From assembly GCF_031180885.1 (NCBI RefSeq), contig NZ_JAPSLK010000020.1:54451-118450 (forward strand): 64,000 nucleotides of DNA, read 5' to 3'. The DNA comes from Saccharothrix sp. GTDB lineage: Bacteria; Actinomycetota; Actinomycetes; Mycobacteriales; Pseudonocardiaceae. Under the pieces are notes generated by a model. The model was not told the origin of the DNA and did no database searches. It worked only from the letters and a program-made list of their open reading frames with translations. The position numbers and the translations under genes are program-made. Every line of letters starts with the position of its first letter. Position 1 is the stretch's first letter. Below are positions 33,887 through 43,187 of the stretch, piece by piece.

Positions 33887-34852
33887 TTATCTCCAGTGCT
33901 CCCACCCGGGCGGCTTCTCGTAGACCCGGCCGTCCACGGTCACCCCGCTCCCGTGCCGCACGGTGCCGATCGTCCGCCACCCCTCCGGCACCGCCCGGGG
34001 GTCCGGGAACGTGGCCGCCAGCGCGTGGTCCTCGCCGCCGGTGAGCACCCAGTGCCGCGCGTCCGCGCCCAACGCCGACGCCACGTCCAGCAGGCGCGGG
34101 TGGACCTCCAGCAGCTCGGTCCGGATGTCGATCCCGATGCCCGACTCGTCCGCGATGTGCCCGAGGTCGGCGAGCAGCCCGTCGGACACGTCGATCATCG
34201 CCGTCGCACCGGCCGCCGCCGCCTGCGGACCCGCCGCGTACGGGGGTTCGGGATTCCGCTGCGCCCCGACGACCGCCACCGGCGACCGGAAACCGCGCTG
34301 CAACACCGCCAGCCCACCGGCCGCCCAGCCGAGCCGTCCGCAGACCGCCACGACATCACCCACTTGGGCGCCCGACCGGGTGACGGGCTCCAAACCGTTC
34401 ATGTCGCCCATCGCCGTAACGGAGATCACCAGTGTTGCCGAGGACACCATGTCCCCGCCCACCACACCGGCCCCCGCGGCGGCGGCCTCCTGCCACAGCC
34501 CGGCGGTGATCCCCTCCACCACCGAGGAGGGTGTGTCGGCCGGGCACGCCAGGCCCACGGTGAGGGCCGTGGGCACGGCTCCCATGGCCGCGACGTCGGC
34601 CAGGTTGACGGCCGCCGCCTTGCGGCCGACCTGCTCGGGAGACGACCAGTCGAGTCTGAAGTGGACACCCTCGACGAGCACGTCGGTGGACACCACGACA
34701 CGGCCGTCCGGCGCGGCCACGACGGCCGCGTCGTCACCGGGTCCGAGGAGCGTCGTCGGCGGCTGCGCCCGACCGGCCGTCACCCGGCGGATGAGACCGA
34801 ACTCACCCACTTCAGCGACCGTGTCCGCGTTCAGCGGCGGGTCCGGACGCAA
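33887..34852 (-). CDS. thiL: Thiamine-monophosphate kinase
   Basis: Phosphorylates thiamine monophosphate to thiamine diphosphate. A 321-residue protein of the PurM/ThiL fold. The N-terminal GEFGLIRR, GPGDDAAVV (ATP/Mg site), VVSTDVLVEGVHFRLDW, AAVNLADVAAMGA and MIDVSDGLLADLGHIA match ThiL. A TTG start at 34852 is preferred: a GGGAGG site lies 5 nt upstream, and no ATG/GTG gives a family-like N-terminus. Confidence 0.93.
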   Translation of the reverse strand: MRPDPPLNADTVAEVGEFGLIRRVTAGRAQPPTTLLGPGDDAAVVAAPDGRVVVSTDVLVEGVHFRLDWSSPEQVGRKAAAVNLADVAAMGAVPTALTVGLACPADTPSSVVEGITAGLWQEAAAAGAGVVGGDMVSSATLVISVTAMGDMNGLEPVTRSGAQVGDVVAVCGRLGWAAGGLAVLQRGFRSPVAVVGAQRNPEPPYAAGPQAAAAGATAMIDVSDGLLADLGHIADESGIGIDIRTELLEVHPRLLDVASALGADARHWVLTGGEDHALAATFPDPRAVPEGWRTIGTVRHGSGVTVDGRVYEKPPGWEHWR

Positions 34853-34949
34853 GATTGCCTCCCGTTCTGAGCATTCGGAACCCCCACTGGGGTACGTTGC
34901 TGACCACGTTCCTACCCCGACCTGACCTGTCGCGACGAAGGGGCACGCC

Positions 34950-35183
34950 GTGGTGCACGCATACATCCTCATCCAGACCGAGGTCGGCAAGGCAGCCGCC
35001 GTCGCGGCAGAGATCTCCGGCATCCCCGGCGTCACCACCGCGGAGGACGTCACCGGCCCCTACGACGTGATCGTCCGCGCCGAGGCCGACACCGTGGACC
35101 AGTTGGGACAGCTCGTGGTCGCCCGCATCCAGAACGTCGAGGGCATCACCCGAACACTGACCTGCCCGGTGGTCCACCTGTAG
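34950..35183 (+). CDS. Lrp/AsnC-type ligand-binding domain protein without HTH
   Basis: A 77-residue stand-alone RAM/AsnC_trans_reg domain: VHAYILIQTEVGKAAAVAAEI, GVTTAEDVTGPYDVIVRAEAD, RIQNVEGITRTLTCPVV. It has no DNA-binding domain, so it may sense amino acids by oligomerising with full Lrp proteins (inference). The start is GTG 34950 or 34953. It is divergent from thiL, with the DUF3515 gene following 20 nt later. M. tuberculosis has a similar gene beside thiL and ddl. Confidence 0.88.
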   Translation: MVHAYILIQTEVGKAAAVAAEISGIPGVTTAEDVTGPYDVIVRAEADTVDQLGQLVVARIQNVEGITRTLTCPVVHL

Positions 35184-35203
35184 GCCCGTGTTGTCATAAC
35201 GGG

Positions 35204-35782
35204 GTGGCACAGGAACCGGAACCCACGTCCCTGCTCCCCCGCCCGCTGCTCGCGGTGGCCATCGGCCTGCCCGCGCTGCTCGCGGCGGGCGTGGCGGCCG
35301 TGGGCCTCTTCCTCGGCGCGAGCGGCAAGGAAGACCCCGCCGGCCCCACCGCGGACCGCTCGGGCCCGGTGGCCCTGGTCCCGGTGCCCGCACCCAAGGC
35401 GGAGTCCGAGGAGTGCAAGGCCCTCCTGAGCAAGCTCCCCATGCAGCTGGTCTCGAACGGCACGCCGATGCCGCGCCGGGACCTGGCCGCACCGGCCCCG
35501 GCGGGCGCGCTGGCGTGGGGTGACGCGAAGCACGAGCCGATCGTCCTGCGCTGCGGGCTGGACCGGCCGGGCGAGCTGACCCAGACGTCCCAACTCCGCG
35601 TCATCTCCGACGTCCAGTGGCTGGAGGTCACCCAGGCGGGCTCGTCGACCTGGTACGTGGTCGACCGCCCGGCCTACGTGGCCCTCACCGTCCCCGCGGA
35701 CGCGGGCACCGGGCCGCTCCAGGACGTCTCGACGACGATCCGGGACACCCTCCCGGCCGTCCCGGTCGACACCACGGGCTGA
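35204..35782 (+). CDS. DUF3515 membrane-anchored protein
   Basis: A 192-residue protein with one N-terminal membrane helix (about residues 14-36, LLAVAIGLPALLAAGVAAVGLFLG) and an extracytoplasmic domain. The conserved ECKALLSKLP and VLRCGLDRP segments match actinobacterial DUF3515. Function is unknown. It ends 1 nt before the convergent ddl stop. The ddl/thiL neighbourhood is conserved in mycobacteria. Confidence 0.82.
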   Translation: MAQEPEPTSLLPRPLLAVAIGLPALLAAGVAAVGLFLGASGKEDPAGPTADRSGPVALVPVPAPKAESEECKALLSKLPMQLVSNGTPMPRRDLAAPAPAGALAWGDAKHEPIVLRCGLDRPGELTQTSQLRVISDVQWLEVTQAGSSTWYVVDRPAYVALTVPADAGTGPLQDVSTTIRDTLPAVPVDTTG

Positions 35783-35783
35783 C

Positions 35784-36851
35784 TCAGCGCAGCCCGGTCC
35801 CCCGGGCGAGCGCGGTCTCGATGAGCGTGGTCAGCAGGGTCGGGTAGTCCACCCCGGTCTCCGCCCACATCCGCGGGTACATGGAGATCGGCGTGAACCC
35901 GGGCATGGTGTTGACCTCGTTCACGACCAGCTCGTCGTAGTCGGTGACGAAGAAGTCGACCCGGGCCAGCCCCTGGCAGTCCAGCGCCCGGAACGCCGTG
36001 ATCGCCATCTCCCGCAGGGCGTCCGCCACGTGCGGCTCCAGCCGCGCCGGGATGTCGAACTCGCACACGTCGTCGAGGTACTTCGCGTCGAAGTCGTACC
36101 AGTCCACGGCGCCGCCGACGACCCGCAGCTCCGCCGGCAGGGACGCCTCGACCCGCCCGTCCGGGAACTCCAGCACCCCGCACTCGACCTCGCGGCCCGA
36201 CACGGCCGCCTCGACGATCACCTTCGGGTCGGTCTTCCGGGCCAGCGCGATGGCGCTGTCCAGGTGCGACCAGTCGACCACCTTGGAGATCCCCACCGAC
36301 GACCCGGCCCGCGCCGGCTTCACGAACACGGGCAGCCCCAACCGCTCCCGGTCGTCCACCGACAGCGTGTCCTGGTCGCGCCGCAGCACCACGAACTCGC
36401 CCACCGGCAGGCCCGCGCCCTTGAGCAGCCGCTTGGTGAACTCCTTGTCCATCGCCACGGCCGACGCCAGCACGCCCGGACCCACGTACGGGATGGACGC
36501 CAGCTCCAGCAGGCCCTGGATGGTCCCGTCCTCGCCCCACGCGCCGTGCAGCACCGGGAACACCACGTCCACGTCGGACAGCACCTCGTCCGGCGACACC
36601 GGCACCAGCTCGCCACCGGACACCGGCACGAGCGAGTTCACCGACGGCAGCCGGCGGTCGCGCACCTCCAGCGCCTTGGTGTCGTCGGCGCCGATCACCC
36701 ACCGGCCGTCCTCGTGGGTGATGCCGACCGGCACCACCTCGAACCGCTCGCGGTCCAGGTGCGGGAGGATGCTGCCGGCGGACAGGCAGGAGACCATGTG
36801 CTCGCTGCTGCGCCCGCCGAACACGACGGCGACCTTGGTCTTTCGTGTCAT
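35784..36851 (-). CDS. ddl: D-alanine--D-alanine ligase
   Basis: Makes the D-Ala-D-Ala dipeptide of peptidoglycan. It has 355 residues, within the family range. The opening [20 protein letters not shown] is the Ddl signature. The ATP-grasp part has [28 protein letters not shown] and the C-terminal [15 protein letters not shown] metal/ligand motif. No van-type partner genes are adjacent, so it is the housekeeping enzyme. The start is ATG 36851. Confidence 0.95.
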   Translation of the reverse strand: MTRKTKVAVVFGGRSSEHMVSCLSAGSILPHLDRERFEVVPVGITHEDGRWVIGADDTKALEVRDRRLPSVNSLVPVSGGELVPVSPDEVLSDVDVVFPVLHGAWGEDGTIQGLLELASIPYVGPGVLASAVAMDKEFTKRLLKGAGLPVGEFVVLRRDQDTLSVDDRERLGLPVFVKPARAGSSVGISKVVDWSHLDSAIALARKTDPKVIVEAAVSGREVECGVLEFPDGRVEASLPAELRVVGGAVDWYDFDAKYLDDVCEFDIPARLEPHVADALREMAITAFRALDCQGLARVDFFVTDYDELVVNEVNTMPGFTPISMYPRMWAETGVDYPTLLTTLIETALARGTGLR

Positions 36852-36862
36852 GGTCAGCGACC

Positions 36863-38260
36863 CTACCCGGATGGCGTAACGCGCGATCCCAGCAGCTCTA
36901 CCAACACCGGCAGCGCCCGGTCGAGCTGCTCCCGCGAGCACGCCCCGTACCCGATCGCCACGCCGAACACCTTCGGCCGGCCCGCGTGGTGCCGCGCCAG
37001 GCCGTCCAGCCGGAACCCGCGCGCCTCGGCCTCGGCCAGCAGCTCCTTCTCCGCGCCGGCGTCCTCCAGGAGCACCACGACGTGCGCGCCGGCGTCGTCA
37101 CCGAGGACCGCCACCCCCGCCTCCGCCAGCGTCGAGGCCACCAGGGCCCGCCGCTCCGCCAGCTCCCGACGCAGCTTTCGCAGGTGCCGCCCGAGATCGC
37201 CGTGCCGGGCCAGCTCGACCAGCACCCGCTGGCCCGCCGCCGACGGGCTCGTCCCCGTCCGGTCCCGGTGGGCCAGCACATCGGCCGCGATCCGCTCCGG
37301 CGCGACCATCCACCCGGCGCCCAGGGTCGGTGTGAGAATCTTGCTCGTGGTCCCCAGGTGCACCACGACGTCCGGTGCCAACGCCGCCAACAACGGCAGC
37401 GGGGCCACGTCGAACCGCAGCTCGCCGTCGTAGTCGTCCTCGACCACGAGCCACTTCTCCGCCCGCGCCCGCTCCACCAGCGCGACCCGCCGCGCCGCCG
37501 ACATCCGGCCGCCCATCGGGTACTGGTGGGCCGGCGAGCAGTACACGCCCCGCACGCCCGACGGCACGCCCTCGACCAACAACCCCTCTTCGTCGACCGG
37601 CGCCTGCACGACCTTCACGCCCGCCGACCGCAGCGCCCACACCGCCCGCTGGTAGCCGGGTTCCTCGACGGCCACCGCGTCACCGGGCCTGAACACCGCC
37701 GCCGCCAGCTCCACCAGGGCCGCCGTGGTCCCGCCGGTCGCCAGCACCTGCTCGTCGCGCAACCCGCCGCGCACGGCCAGTCCCCGGTGCCGCAGCAGGT
37801 GCTCGGCGACGACGCCCCGGTACTCGGGCAGCCCGGCGCGCTGGGGCCGGAACAGCGGCAGGGCGTCCGCCGCCGCCCGCCACGCCCGCCGCCACGCCGC
37901 CCGGTCCAGCCCTTCGGCCCACGGCGCGCCGGGAGCCAGGTCGAGGACGTCGGCGGGCGCGGTGGACACCGGCGCCTTGCGCGGCCGGGACTTCAGCGCG
38001 CCCGGCGGGGTGGTCGTCACGTACGTCCCCGAGCCGTGCCGCCCGGCGATCCAGCCCTCGGCGTGCAACTGCTCGTATGCTGCTGCCGTCACGGTCCGGC
38101 TCACGCCCAGCCGCTCGGCCAGCGCCCGGGTGGACGGCAGCCGGTCGCCCAGCCGCAGCCGACCGTCGGCCGCAGCCGCGCGCAGGGCGTCGGCGAGCTG
38201 CACGGCCAGCGGCTCGGCGGAGGCGCGGTCCAGCGTCACGGGAAGCGCGGTCTCGGCCAC
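36863..38260 (-). CDS. PdxR/MocR-family transcriptional regulator with aminotransferase-like domain
   Basis: A 465-residue fusion. The GntR-type winged helix (about residues 15-85, [39 protein letters not shown] pattern) is linked to a fold-type I aminotransferase domain with PLP-binding Lys in [15 protein letters not shown]. Such proteins sense PLP and control pyridoxine or related genes. It is divergent from a pyridoxamine-phosphate-oxidase-like gene with 68 bp between them, the classic arrangement for regulator and target. Confidence 0.9.
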   Translation of the reverse strand: MAETALPVTLDRASAEPLAVQLADALRAAAADGRLRLGDRLPSTRALAERLGVSRTVTAAAYEQLHAEGWIAGRHGSGTYVTTTPPGALKSRPRKAPVSTAPADVLDLAPGAPWAEGLDRAAWRRAWRAAADALPLFRPQRAGLPEYRGVVAEHLLRHRGLAVRGGLRDEQVLATGGTTAALVELAAAVFRPGDAVAVEEPGYQRAVWALRSAGVKVVQAPVDEEGLLVEGVPSGVRGVYCSPAHQYPMGGRMSAARRVALVERARAEKWLVVEDDYDGELRFDVAPLPLLAALAPDVVVHLGTTSKILTPTLGAGWMVAPERIAADVLAHRDRTGTSPSAAGQRVLVELARHGDLGRHLRKLRRELAERRALVASTLAEAGVAVLGDDAGAHVVVLLEDAGAEKELLAEAEARGFRLDGLARHHAGRPKVFGVAIGYGACSREQLDRALPVLVELLGSRVTPSG

Positions 38261-38309
38261 AAGTGGCCTCCTGGATCACCTCGAAATTGGCCCTTGAGGA
38301 ATGCCACTT
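38261..38309. promoter_or_regulatory. Shared MocR/PNPOx promoter region with AAGTGGC...GCCACTT dyad
   Basis: AAGTGGC at 38261-38267 and its complement GCCACTT at 38303-38309 form a 7-bp inverted repeat spanning the divergent promoter region. A further TTGGCC lies between them. This could be the MocR binding site. Confidence 0.4.
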
Positions 38310-38328
38310 TACCCAGCAGCCTCGAACC

Positions 38329-38997
38329 ATGACCCCGCCGTTGTCCCCCACCGACCGCAGCACCGTCAAGCGCGGCAAGCACCGCGCGGTCACCGACCGG
38401 TCCGCCCTGCACGCCGTCCTGGACGCCGCCCTCGTGTGCCACCTCGCCGTGGTCGTCGACGGCGCGCCGCTGGTGCTGCCGACCGGCTTCGGCCGCGACG
38501 GCGACCGGATCTACCTGCACGGTTCCACCGGCGCGCGCAGCCTGCGCGAGGCCGCGACCGGCGTGCCGGTGTGCGTCGCGGTGACCGTGCTGGACGGCGT
38601 GGTCTACGCGCGCTCGGTGTTCGACCACTCCATGAACTACCGCGCCGCCGTCGTCCACGGCACCGCCGTCCCGGTCACCGACCCGGACGAGAAGACCCGC
38701 GCGCTGCGCGTCCTCACCGAGCACATCGCGCCCGGCTCGTGGGACTACGCCCGCCGCCCCACCGCCAAGGAACTCGCCGCGACCTCCGTGCTCGCGCTGG
38801 ACCTCACCGAGGCGTCGGTGAAGATCCGCTCCGGCCCGCCCGGCGACGAGGAGGACGACGTCCTGGCAGGCGAGAAGTGGGCCGGGGTCCTGCCGCTGCA
38901 CGCCGCGTGGGGCAAGCCCGTGGCGGACCCGTCCCTGGTCGGCGAGTGGGAGGTGCCCCCGCACGTCGCGCGGCGCGCCGGCACCCCGCACGACTAG
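38329..38997 (+). CDS. Pyridoxamine 5'-phosphate oxidase family flavoprotein
   Basis: A 222-residue split-barrel FMN-binding protein. Segments such as VCHLAVVVDGAPLVLPTGFGRDGDRIYLHG and HSMNYRAAVVHGTA match the actinobacterial PNPOx-like/Pyr_redox group (FMN-flavin reductase-like). True PdxH residues are not all recognisable, so the substrate is open. Divergent transcription from a PdxR/MocR regulator suggests a vitamin B6 connection. The start ATG 38329 was chosen by family length. Confidence 0.78.
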   Translation: MTPPLSPTDRSTVKRGKHRAVTDRSALHAVLDAALVCHLAVVVDGAPLVLPTGFGRDGDRIYLHGSTGARSLREAATGVPVCVAVTVLDGVVYARSVFDHSMNYRAAVVHGTAVPVTDPDEKTRALRVLTEHIAPGSWDYARRPTAKELAATSVLALDLTEASVKIRSGPPGDEEDDVLAGEKWAGVLPLHAAWGKPVADPSLVGEWEVPPHVARRAGTPHD

Positions 38998-39014
38998 CGC
39001 CTGCCGCGGAGCGC

Positions 39015-39479
39015 CTACAGCGGCACCGGGCCGGCCACCGGGTCGAAGCCGAACGGCCGCATGGTCCGCTCGCCGTCGCGGTACACGTGGATCGAGACGG
39101 CGGGGTCCGCCCCGTCGTTGCGCACCTGGTGGACGTAGTTCGGGCCGAACACCCGGGACTGACCGGCCACCAGGTGGTGCAGCACCTGCGTCGGGCCGGG
39201 CGCGACGACCTCCGTCAGCGCCCCGCTGACCACCGTGAACGCCCCGCTGGTGGCGCCGTGGTCGTGCAGGTCGGCGGACTGGCCGGGCAGCCAGCTCATC
39301 AGCCACACCTCCTGCCGCTCGGTCTTCTCGACCAGCGCGGCGAAGCGGGTGTCGGGGTCGTAGCGCAGCAGGTGGGCCCAGCGCTCCCGCCGCGCCGCCA
39401 CGTCGAGCGCGATCCGCACCGGGTGCAGGGCGGCGTGCGACTGGGGCAGTGCGATGGTGTTCTCCGGAACGGCGAACAT
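39015..39479 (-). CDS. Cysteine dioxygenase (cupin)
   Basis: A 154-residue bacterial type I cysteine dioxygenase: oxidises L-cysteine to cysteine sulfinate with non-haem iron. Iron ligands are His72 and His74 (LHDHGATSG) and His117 (NYVHQVRN). The cupin motifs are complete, and RYDPDTRFAALVEK precedes them as in actinobacterial members. The ATG 39479 follows GAAGGAA. It lies downstream of a Cys-codon leader peptide and of cystathionine gamma-lyase, forming a cysteine-balance module. Confidence 0.87.
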   Translation of the reverse strand: MFAVPENTIALPQSHAALHPVRIALDVAARRERWAHLLRYDPDTRFAALVEKTERQEVWLMSWLPGQSADLHDHGATSGAFTVVSGALTEVVAPGPTQVLHHLVAGQSRVFGPNYVHQVRNDGADPAVSIHVYRDGERTMRPFGFDPVAGPVPL

Positions 39480-39541
39480 GGTTCCTTCTTCGTCGGTGAT
39501 GTGCGGAAGCGTGAGCCTGAAGCCCACAGGACGCGAATCGA

Positions 39542-39607
39542 TCACCGACAGGAACAGAGCGCGCTGGCGACCAGGCTGAGGTCGATGTGACCCCGCCCGT
39601 GGCTCAT
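39542..39607 (-). CDS. Cysteine-responsive leader peptide
   Basis: A 21-codon reading frame 62 nt upstream of cysteine dioxygenase. It encodes a peptide of the actinobacterial leader type (basic/His start, H-I-D-L, V-A-S-A) ending LCSCR, with two Cys codons just before the stop. Similar short frames with Cys codons precede sulfur-metabolism genes in actinobacteria and can attenuate expression by ribosome pausing. An in-frame ATG also lies 15 nt upstream. No ribosome site is evident, so a leaderless transcript is possible. Confidence 0.65.
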   Translation of the reverse strand: MSHGRGHIDLSLVASALCSCR

Positions 39608-39684
39608 GGCGCGGAAGGACATGCCAGAGAGAGTGACAGCACGGACCCTCCCGGGCAAGCCCTCCCACGCCGTGGGACCGGCTT

Positions 39685-40761
39685 TCAGCCGGCCGAGTGA
39701 TCAAGAGCGGCGAGCACGTCCGCCACGAGGTCCGCCGTGTCCTCGCACCCGGCGGACACCCGCACGAACCCTTCGGGCACCGGATCGCCCCACTGCGCCC
39801 GCCGATCACACGTCGTGTGCAGCCCGCCAAAGCTCGTGGACTCGGCCACCAACGCCGAGCGCTTCACGAAACCGGCCACCGCCTCCGCGGAAGCCAACTC
39901 GAACGCCAACACCCCGCCGAACCGCCGCATCTGCCTGCCGGCGACTTCATGCGCGGGGTCCTCGGCACTCCCCGGCCACCGCAGGTTCCGCACCGCCGGG
40001 TGACCCTTCAACACCTCGTACAGCGCCGCCGCGTTCTCCGCCTGCCGGGCCAGCCTCAGGTCCAGCGTCCCCAGTCCCCGGTGGACCATCCACGCCTCGA
40101 ACGGGCCGGGGATCGCGCCGCCGACCGTCCGCCCGGCGCGGACCTTCGCCGCCAACTCGGGGTCCGCCGTGGACACGTGTCCCATCAGGACGTCGCTGTG
40201 CCCGGCCACCGCCTTGGTGTCACTGCTCACCACGATGTCCGCGCCCAGCTCCAACGGCCGCTGCCCCAACGGCGTCGCCGTCGTGTTGTCCACCGCGACC
40301 AACGCCCCGGCCTCGTGCGCCGCTTGAGCCAGTGCCGTGATGTCGCACACGTCCAGCCCAGGGTTCGACGGCGACTCCAGCAGAACCAGCCGCACCCCCT
40401 CGAACGACGGATACGGGCCGGCGGTAGGCGCTTCCACCACCTCCACCGGCATCTCCGCCACCAACGTCCGAGTCAGGTAGTACCCATCGCTCGGCACGAC
40501 CACGGTGTCACCAGCCGACAGCACCACCCGCAACACGGTCGAGATCGCCGCCATCCCCGACGGGAACAGCACCGCCTCGCCGCCGTCCAACGACCCCAGC
40601 GCGGCTTCCAACGCCCGCCAGGTCGCGTTGTGCGGCCGACCGTAGGTGTCCTCACCGCCCAGGTGGTAGGTCGAGGCGAACACGGGACTGCTCCCGAACG
40701 GCTCACCGGCCGCTGGCGGCACCGAATGCACCACCCGCGTGCCGTCACCCCAGTCGGTCAC
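39685..40761 (-). CDS. Cystathionine gamma-lyase
   Basis: A 358-residue PLP enzyme of the Cys/Met metabolism family, predicted to split cystathionine into cysteine, 2-oxobutyrate and ammonia. The PLP-lysine is Lys183 ([18 protein letters not shown]). Other family features are [22 protein letters not shown] and [13 protein letters not shown]. The GTG start overlaps the gpsA stop codon (GTGA). It is shorter than typical MetB/MetC enzymes. The downstream leader peptide and cysteine dioxygenase support a cysteine-producing role. Confidence 0.87.
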   Translation of the reverse strand: MTDWGDGTRVVHSVPPAAGEPFGSSPVFASTYHLGGEDTYGRPHNATWRALEAALGSLDGGEAVLFPSGMAAISTVLRVVLSAGDTVVVPSDGYYLTRTLVAEMPVEVVEAPTAGPYPSFEGVRLVLLESPSNPGLDVCDITALAQAAHEAGALVAVDNTTATPLGQRPLELGADIVVSSDTKAVAGHSDVLMGHVSTADPELAAKVRAGRTVGGAIPGPFEAWMVHRGLGTLDLRLARQAENAAALYEVLKGHPAVRNLRWPGSAEDPAHEVAGRQMRRFGGVLAFELASAEAVAGFVKRSALVAESTSFGGLHTTCDRRAQWGDPVPEGFVRVSAGCEDTADLVADVLAALDHSAG

Positions 40762-41762
40762 TGCCGCTCCGCCTTCCGCTCCCGCTCCAGCAACGCGGCC
40801 GTCAGCAGCCGCGGGTCCAGCCCCTCGTGGCACACCCGGTGCACGCCATCGGTGATCGGCATGTCCACGCCCAGCCGCGCCGCCAGCTCGCGGATCGACG
40901 AGCACGACTTCACGCCCTCGGCCACCTGCCCGTGCGCGGCCTCCTGCGCCTGCGCCACGGTGTCGCCGCGCCCGAGCCGCTCCCCGAACGACCGGTTGCG
41001 CGACAACGGCGACGCGCAGGTCGCCACCAGGTCGCCCAGTCCGGCCAACCCGGCGAACGTCAACGGGTCCGCGCCCAGCGCCGCGCCCAGCCGCGCGGTC
41101 TCCGCCAGGCCGCGGGTGATGATCGACGCCATCGTGTTGTCGCCGAACCCGAGCCCCGCCGCCATGCCGCACGCCAGCGCGATGACGTTCTTGCACGCCC
41201 CGCCCAGCTCGCAGCCGACCACGTCGACGTTGGTGTAGGGCCGGAAGTAGGAGGTGGAGCACGCGTGCTGGAGGTCGACCGCCCGGTCGTGGTCGGTGCA
41301 CGCGATCACCGTGGCGGTGGGCTGCTCGGCCGCGATCTCCTTGGCCAGGTTCGGCCCGGACACCACGGCCACCTGGTCCTCGGGCACTTCCGCGACCTCG
41401 CGCACGACCTCGCTCATCCGCTTGAGCGTGCCCAGTTCGACGCCCTTGGCCAGGCTGACCAGGGTCGCGGCGGCCGGCAGCAGCGGCCGCCACTCGGCGA
41501 GGTTGGCCCGCAGCGTCTGGCTCGGGACGCCCAGCACCACGGCTTGCGCACCCGCCAAGGCCTTCTCGGCGTCGTGCGTGGCCACCAGGTTCGCCGGCAG
41601 CTTCGTGCCGGGCAGGTACCCGGAGTTCACCCGGGACCGGGTGATCTCGTCGGCGACCTCCGCCCGCCGGGCCCACAGGACGACGTCCGTGCCCGCGTCG
41701 GCGAGCACCTTCGCGAAGGCCGTGCCCCACGACCCCGCACCCATCACCGCGACGCGCTCCAC
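40758..41762 (-). CDS. gpsA: Glycerol-3-phosphate dehydrogenase [NAD(P)+]
   Basis: Makes sn-glycerol 3-phosphate for phospholipids. It has 334 residues. The N-terminal [17 protein letters not shown]ossmann motif and the catalytic Lys region [15 protein letters not shown] are present, followed by [18 protein letters not shown], diagnostic for GpsA. The start is GTG 41762, 2 nt after the acyltransferase stop. The order plsC-like then gpsA groups two early phospholipid enzymes in one operon. Confidence 0.95.
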   Translation of the reverse strand: MERVAVMGAGSWGTAFAKVLADAGTDVVLWARRAEVADEITRSRVNSGYLPGTKLPANLVATHDAEKALAGAQAVVLGVPSQTLRANLAEWRPLLPAAATLVSLAKGVELGTLKRMSEVVREVAEVPEDQVAVVSGPNLAKEIAAEQPTATVIACTDHDRAVDLQHACSTSYFRPYTNVDVVGCELGGACKNVIALACGMAAGLGFGDNTMASIITRGLAETARLGAALGADPLTFAGLAGLGDLVATCASPLSRNRSFGERLGRGDTVAQAQEAAHGQVAEGVKSCSSIRELAARLGVDMPITDGVHRVCHEGLDPRLLTAALLERERKAERQ

Positions 41763-41764
41763 GG

Positions 41765-42469
41765 TCAGCTCTTCTTCGCGGTGTAGAAGCCGTCGGGCGC
41801 GGTCTCCTGGCGGACGTCCGCCAGCAGCTCCTTGACCTCGCCCATGATCACGTCGGTGACCTCGCGCAGCAGCGGCAGGGTCTCCGGCTTGCCCCGGTAG
41901 GCCGACAGGTCCACCGGCGCGCCGACCTTGGTCACGATCGTCTTGCGCGGGAACGGCCGGAACTTCCTGCGGTAGTGGTCGTAGATCTCGCGGGTGCCCC
42001 AGCGCGCGGCGGGCAGCACCGGGACGTCGTGCTCCAGCGCGAGCCGGGCGACGCCGGTGCGGCAGGTCATCGGCCAGCCGTCCGGGTCCTTGGTGATCGT
42101 GCCCTCGGGGTAGATGACCACGACCAGGCCCTGCTCCAGGGCGTCGTGGGCGGCGCGGAGGCTCTGCTGGGCGTCGGTGGTGCCCCGGTAGACCGGGATC
42201 TGCTTCGCGCCCTTGACGACAGTGCCGACGAACGGGACGTTCCACAGGCTGTGCTTGGCCAGGAAGTGCGGCACCCGGCCCTGCTTGTGCGTGAAGACGG
42301 CGTCGTAGACCGGGTCGAGGTGGGACACGTGGTTCATCACGAGGAGCGCGCCACCGGTCTTCGGGATGCGCTCCCCGCCCTCGTTGCGCCGCCGCGCGAG
42401 CAGCGCGGTCACCGGGTAGAAGACCGCCGCGGCGAACCCCACCCAGAAGCCGCCTTTCTCCTTGGCCAC
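41765..42469 (-). CDS. 1-acyl-sn-glycerol-3-phosphate acyltransferase (PlsC family)
   Basis: A 234-residue membrane-associated acyltransferase. The catalytic NHVSHLD (HxxxxD) is at residues 46-52, IPVYRG is block II, and YPEGTITKD carries the substrate-binding Glu. A hydrophobic N-terminus ([15 protein letters not shown]) may anchor it. It converts lysophosphatidate to phosphatidate. Its position just upstream of gpsA supports the lipid role. The start is GTG 42469. Confidence 0.9.
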   Translation of the reverse strand: MAKEKGGFWVGFAAAVFYPVTALLARRRNEGGERIPKTGGALLVMNHVSHLDPVYDAVFTHKQGRVPHFLAKHSLWNVPFVGTVVKGAKQIPVYRGTTDAQQSLRAAHDALEQGLVVVIYPEGTITKDPDGWPMTCRTGVARLALEHDVPVLPAARWGTREIYDHYRRKFRPFPRKTIVTKVGAPVDLSAYRGKPETLPLLREVTDVIMGEVKELLADVRQETAPDGFYTAKKS

Positions 42470-42572
42470 CTGTACTCCCTCTCGTCACCCGCCGGACGCC
42501 TGGAGTCTTCCCCCGGGTCGGTCCCGGGTCCAGTCGTGCCCTCGCGCTCGTCGGCGTCGGATATCGGGGAGT

Positions 42573-43187
42573 ATGGCTGGTGTGCGTGCCGACGTGGACC
42601 TCGTGGTGCCGGTGAAGGCCCTGCGACGTGCGAAGACCCGCTTGGTGGGGGTGACCGACGACCGCCCGGCCCTGGCCCTGGCGTTCGCCCTGGACACCAT
42701 CTCCGCCGCGCTGCCGGTCGTCCGGAGTGTGCTTGCCATCACAGACGACCCGTCGGTCGCGGCCGAACTGGCGGCGCTGGGCGTCGATTCGACACCCGGC
42801 CCCGAGGGCCTCAACGAGGCGCTGCGACACGGCGCCGCACGCCTCCGGTCCCGCGATCGCCGCTCGGTGGTAGGCGCCCTTCAAGCCGACCTGCCCGCTC
42901 TCCGCACCGACGAACTGAAGCTGGCCTTGGCCGCGGCAGAGGGCCGCGCGTTCTGCCCCGACCGCCAGGGCACCGGAACCACTCTCCTGCTGTCCGCCCC
43001 GGGCGAGGACCTGATGCCACGTTTCGGCGTCGGCTCGGCGGAGGCACACGCCCGCGACGCCCAGACGTTGATCGGCCCGTGGCCGTCACTGCGCAACGAC
43101 GTCGACACCGCCGAAGACCTCGACCTGGCAGCGGAGTTGGGACTGGGGCCACGCACGTGCGCGACCCTCAGCCCCGTGTGCGGCTAA
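42573..43187 (+). CDS. cofC: 2-phospho-L-lactate/phosphoenolpyruvate guanylyltransferase (F420 biosynthesis)
   Basis: A 204-residue CofC/FbiD-type nucleotidyltransferase that activates 2-phospholactate or PEP with GTP in coenzyme F420 synthesis. The opening [16 protein letters not shown] is the family GTP-binding start. [16 protein letters not shown] and [18 protein letters not shown] are diagnostic. It is divergent from plsC/gpsA, as in M. tuberculosis (Rv2983 beside gpsA). The ATG 42573 was chosen for the family-like N-terminus. Its 3' end overlaps the convergent gene by 4 bp. Confidence 0.93.
   Translation: MAGVRADVDLVVPVKALRRAKTRLVGVTDDRPALALAFALDTISAALPVVRSVLAITDDPSVAAELAALGVDSTPGPEGLNEALRHGAARLRSRDRRSVVGALQADLPALRTDELKLALAAAEGRAFCPDRQGTGTTLLLSAPGEDLMPRFGVGSAEAHARDAQTLIGPWPSLRNDVDTAEDLDLAAELGLGPRTCATLSPVCG

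Noticed and set aside
35784..36851. ddl as a glycopeptide-resistance D-Ala-D-Lac ligase
   Set aside because: No vanH/vanX-like neighbours; thiL and DUF3515 context is that of the housekeeping ligase.
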